Source: Sulfurovum sp. (GTDB lineage: Bacteria; Campylobacterota; Campylobacteria; Campylobacterales; Sulfurovaceae). Taken from it: DNA of 8,506 nucleotides. The first letter of the stretch is position 1. Each line of letters starts with the position of its first letter. The stretch spans positions 1-8,506 of the forward strand of contig DAOUPF010000039.1 in assembly GCA_030626265.1 (NCBI GenBank), read 5' to 3'. Of this stretch, positions 6,622-8,506 are shown piece by piece. Position numbers and translations under genes: made by a program. The notes below the pieces were generated by a model, which worked only from the letters and a program-made list of their open reading frames with translations, ran no database searches and was not told the origin of the DNA.

Positions 6622-6672
6622 CTAATACTTCTCCCACAGATTATACCTCACGCTAACAGATTCAGAGAAGTT
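6622..6672 (-). pseudogene. 3' remnant of a paralogue of the DNRLRE/FnIII surface protein
   Basis: Read on the minus strand from 6672, the sequence encodes NFSESVSVRYNLWEKY followed by TAG. The intact surface protein at 7221 ends NFSESVSVRYDPLEKY followed by TAG. The stretches agree at 13 of 16 residues and, by my count, 44 of 51 bases. Similarity fades at about 6676, at the stop of the small membrane protein gene, whose TAA overlaps the first base of the remnant. Beyond the TAG, some resemblance to the sequence after 7221 continues for about 16 bp, into the GNAT start. This is the last piece of a lost or displaced tandem copy; it has no start of its own. Confidence 0.8.
6640..6645 (-). promoter_or_regulatory. 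Possible -10 element (TATAAT) of the GNAT gene
   Basis: A perfect TATAAT on the minus strand, 21 bp before the GNAT ATG, predicts a start near 6633 and a leader of about 15 nt. The -35 is weak: TTCTCT at 18 bp spacing. The hexamer lies in the Tyr-Asn codons of the surface-protein remnant; the intact copy has TATGAT at the same place. Confidence 0.4.
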
Positions 6673-7112
6673 TATACCAAATTCACATATAAAATATATG
6701 AAATGATAAATCCAAATATTGATGAGATTATGAGTGGTGCACCATAAAGAAATGCTGCAAATACCTTAACCAATATACTTTTCCTTATCTTTAGTACAAA
6801 TATAACTCCAGAACCTATAAATGTAGTTAAAAATACATATACGAATACATCGATTAGAGAAAGCCCTTGTGTAAAAAATGCAAAATAACTTAAAAAAAGT
6901 GTAAATACGAACATAACCAAAGAGTAATTTCTTACATTTCTATCTGTGTCGTATCTCTTAAAATTATCCTGTAGAGAAATATTGTCTTTTATAGTATCTT
7001 TTTCGCTATTTCTTTTAGCTTCTATAGCTTTCTTCTCAAAAAATAGAAATGTAAAGAGGCTTGCTGCTACACCAAATATAATTGGTAACATTAACTGCAT
7101 CATATGTTCCAT
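6672..7112 (-). CDS. Small multi-pass membrane protein, unknown function
   Basis: This 146-residue protein is not one I recognise. It has a first TM helix at about 5-26, a charged cytosolic-type loop at about 27-61 rich in Lys, Glu and Asp (KKAIEAKRNSEKDTIKDN), then three hydrophobic helices at about 62-83, 86-107 and 116-143 with few charges between them. This is a four-TM inner-membrane architecture with no catalytic motif visible. The ATG has AAGGA at good spacing, and an extended -10 promoter lies just upstream. The stop codon overlaps the remnant of the surface-protein paralogue, so the gene's 3' end coincides with a rearrangement junction. It is flanked by two versions of the same surface-protein 3' end, which suggests it arrived by insertion or was left by recombination between copies. 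Confidence 0.75.
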   Translation of the reverse strand: MEHMMQLMLPIIFGVAASLFTFLFFEKKAIEAKRNSEKDTIKDNISLQDNFKRYDTDRNVRNYSLVMFVFTLFLSYFAFFTQGLSLIDVFVYVFLTTFIGSGVIFVLKIRKSILVKVFAAFLYGAPLIISSIFGFIISYILYVNLV

Positions 7113-7121
7113 AGTAAATCC

Positions 7122-7160
7122 TTATTATTTATTATGTAATTATAGCATAATAAATAATAA
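7122..7160. repeat. Perfect 15-bp inverted repeat around the small membrane protein promoter
   Basis: TTATTATTTATTATG (7122-7136) and CATAATAAATAATAA (7146-7160) are exact reverse complements around a 9 bp centre, TAATTATAG. The centre holds the -10 hexamer of the minus-strand promoter. The left arm also touches the ribosome binding site AAGGA. With a transcription start near 7132 only part of one arm is transcribed, so an RNA hairpin from this promoter is not expected; a dimeric operator or a DNA cruciform fits better. Confidence 0.75.
7139..7147 (-). promoter_or_regulatory. Extended -10 promoter (TGCTATAAT)
   Basis: The minus strand reads TGC followed by TATAAT (7147-7139), an extended -10 with consensus hexamer. 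No recognisable -35 occurs at 17 bp (TATAAC), as is common for extended -10 promoters and for Campylobacterota. The predicted start near 7132 leaves a leader of about 20 nt containing AAGGA. The rest of the 7161-7220 gap is plain AT-rich sequence without a GC-rich hairpin. Confidence 0.6.
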
Positions 7161-7220
7161 AGTTATATAAATAAAAATTATTTTATAGTATAAGAGTATT
7201 AGTATTATTTGATAGATACC

Positions 7221-8506
7221 CTAATACTTCTCCAACGGATCATATCTCACACTAACAGACTCAGAGAAATTTGGTACATCATCATATGAAAATACAGAGT
7301 AGTATTTCTCTTTTTCGTATGAGGCAAAGTTATCATAGGTGTAGGTGTCTCTTCCTCCATAAATCTTGACTCCATCCATGAAGTGTTTTGGTGGGTGGAA
7401 GCTATTTCTGACTACATAGTATCCATTTACTGAATTATCATCTACACTATCCCATGATAGCTTTATCATCCTGCTCTCTTTGGAGATTTTTAGATTTTCT
7501 ACTCCACTTGGTGCTTTTCTGTGTTTTTGGATAGATTTTACTACTAGTTTGACATCAGAGTCCCATTTGATGATTCTATTTTTCATACCCTTGGCTGAAG
7601 TAGGCTTTATAACCAACTTTAACTTTTTACCCTCTTGGTGTATCCTGTCTAGTGTCATCTTGGATAGTGTATCAAATTTAAAGTACTGATAGCTTTTGCT
7701 ACTGAGGTCTGATTCAGCTACTTCGTATCCTATATACTCTATCTTGTCACGATTTTTGATATCCTCATATGTACCTGTATCATCTACCTCTACTAGCTCT
7801 ATATAGTATCGTACATCACTCTTTTTTTTGAAAGTATTTTTATTTTTTATTTTCAAGGCACACTGGATTATCATCGTCTCTTCTGGGTCAGGGAGCTGTG
7901 ATAGGTCAAAGTCCATGTATCCATATACTCGGTTACCCTCAGAGTCAAATCCACTCTCTAGATTATCTGAGGTATGGTTGATAGACATGGTTGAGAGTGT
8001 AGAGGCAGAGAGCTTAACTTTTTGCTCCTCTACCGTGTATTTGATATCCAACATAGGTCTATAGTGTATACCCCCACCAAACTTACCATATCCTATATCA
8101 AACTGCATCATCTGGCTATCTTCACCATCAGGCAGATATTTTGGACCATCGACTCTAAAGCGTACAGTTTGGCTGTCTATCTCTTCTTGGAGGAGATCAC
8201 ACTCTCCCTGAGTAAACTCCCAGTGATTCCATATACCTTGAGTGAGCTGACTAGACTGTATGGCTTGTCCTATGACACCTTTGGTTTGGGCATTATCTAC
8301 ATCCGCAAAGTCTGTTACCTCTGTAATACTTTCTGATTTTAGCAATGATAAGTTCCACTCTCCAAACTTCTCTATCTTTGCAGCCACACGATTCATCGGA
8401 TAGAGATAAAATCTAGCAGACTTGATGATAGCATCACTAGGTATAGTACCCAAATCAAAACTGATGAGTGAATCACAAACTCCTTTGGACTTACTAATAC
8501 CGGCAA
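7221..8506 (-). CDS. Surface-type protein with DNRLRE-like and fibronectin type III domains (5' partial)
   Basis: The frame runs from the TAG at 7223-7221 to the window edge, giving about 427 residues; the TTG at 8453 is internal, because the codons before it are open and read SLISFDLGTIPSDAIIKSARFYLY, the core of a DNRLRE-like beta domain. That domain covers about residues 10-157. A second related module follows with YGYMDFDLSQLPDPEETMIIQCALKIKN, and a fibronectin type III-like domain covers about 330-422 (APSGVENLKISKESRMIKLSWDSV...YYSVFSYDDVPNFSESVSVRY). Such proteins are usually exported, long and cell-surface or extracellular, with a signal peptide that here would lie outside the window. 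Conserved motif-like segments NSFHPPKHFMDGVKIYGGRDTYTYDNF suggest a defined C-terminal family. A second copy of its 3' end lies at 6622-6672, so paralogues exist or existed nearby. Confidence 0.85.
   Translation of the reverse strand, partial: AGISKSKGVCDSLISFDLGTIPSDAIIKSARFYLYPMNRVAAKIEKFGEWNLSLLKSESITEVTDFADVDNAQTKGVIGQAIQSSQLTQGIWNHWEFTQGECDLLQEEIDSQTVRFRVDGPKYLPDGEDSQMMQFDIGYGKFGGGIHYRPMLDIKYTVEEQKVKLSASTLSTMSINHTSDNLESGFDSEGNRVYGYMDFDLSQLPDPEETMIIQCALKIKNKNTFKKKSDVRYYIELVEVDDTGTYEDIKNRDKIEYIGYEVAESDLSSKSYQYFKFDTLSKMTLDRIHQEGKKLKLVIKPTSAKGMKNRIIKWDSDVKLVVKSIQKHRKAPSGVENLKISKESRMIKLSWDSVDDNSVNGYYVVRNSFHPPKHFMDGVKIYGGRDTYTYDNFASYEKEKYYSVFSYDDVPNFSESVSVRYDPLEKY

Noticed and set aside
8022..8336. 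Plus-strand open frame of 104 codons opposite the surface protein
   Set aside because: The minus-strand frame is continuous with recognisable beta-domain motifs; the plus-strand translation has no domain and no start signals.
8451..8453. TTG as the start of the DNRLRE/FnIII protein
   Set aside because: The frame stays open to the window edge and the residues before it belong to the same domain core, so the gene is truncated by the window, not started here.
1..8506. CRISPR array, tRNA or rRNA gene, or insertion sequence with transposase
   Set aside because: No regularly spaced repeats, cloverleaf or rRNA-like stretch, or transposase frame was found on reading both strands.

Overview
The window is AT-rich, densely coding bacterial DNA. 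Its best lineage clue is a two-component pair whose kinase carries the H-box IMHELKTPIAKGK, the pattern of the ArsS-like kinases of Campylobacterota (Epsilonproteobacteria). Frequent AGA arginine codons and short intergenic gaps fit that group; a Sulfurovum/Sulfurimonas-like organism is my guess, not something the sequence proves.

Layout. (1) 1-1501, plus strand: the DNA-binding end of an OmpR-type response regulator, overlapping by ATGA with a complete sensor histidine kinase. (2) 4632-1502, minus strand: four genes in one direction, in order of transcription an FMN split-barrel protein of the pyridoxamine-phosphate-oxidase/NimA superfamily, a DUF711 (UPF0210) protein, a flavin reductase-like protein, and a membrane protein with a C-terminal Cys/His cluster. 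The first two are fused stop-to-start (TAA directly followed by ATG), the last two are 14 bp apart, and a 93 bp gap with its own possible promoter separates the two halves. (3) 4750-6099, plus strand: a MocR-type regulator (GntR winged helix plus PLP aminotransferase-like domain), divergent from the minus-strand genes across a 117 bp intergenic region that holds a good sigma-70 promoter and a near-perfect 12-bp direct repeat. (4) 6618-6127, minus: a GNAT acetyltransferase. (5) 7112-6672, minus: a small unrecognised membrane protein with an extended -10 promoter enclosed in a perfect 15-bp inverted repeat. (6) 8506-7221, minus: the C-terminal part of a large surface-type protein with DNRLRE-like and fibronectin type III modules, cut by the window edge.

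How the genes may work together. The regulator, which should bind PLP, faces an operon starting with a PNPOx-superfamily flavoprotein and a DUF711 protein. MocR regulators usually control the gene they diverge from, so a PLP- or amine-responsive regulon of uncharacterised enzymes is the most interesting functional reading here. No substrate can be read from the sequence.

Two non-coding observations stand out. A 51 bp remnant of the 3' end of a paralogue of the surface protein lies just upstream of the GNAT gene and contains the TATAAT that probably drives it. The regulator's annotated GTG start has no ribosome binding site, while family-like residues and a Shine-Dalgarno-like sequence lie upstream with only AUC/AUU codons available as starts.
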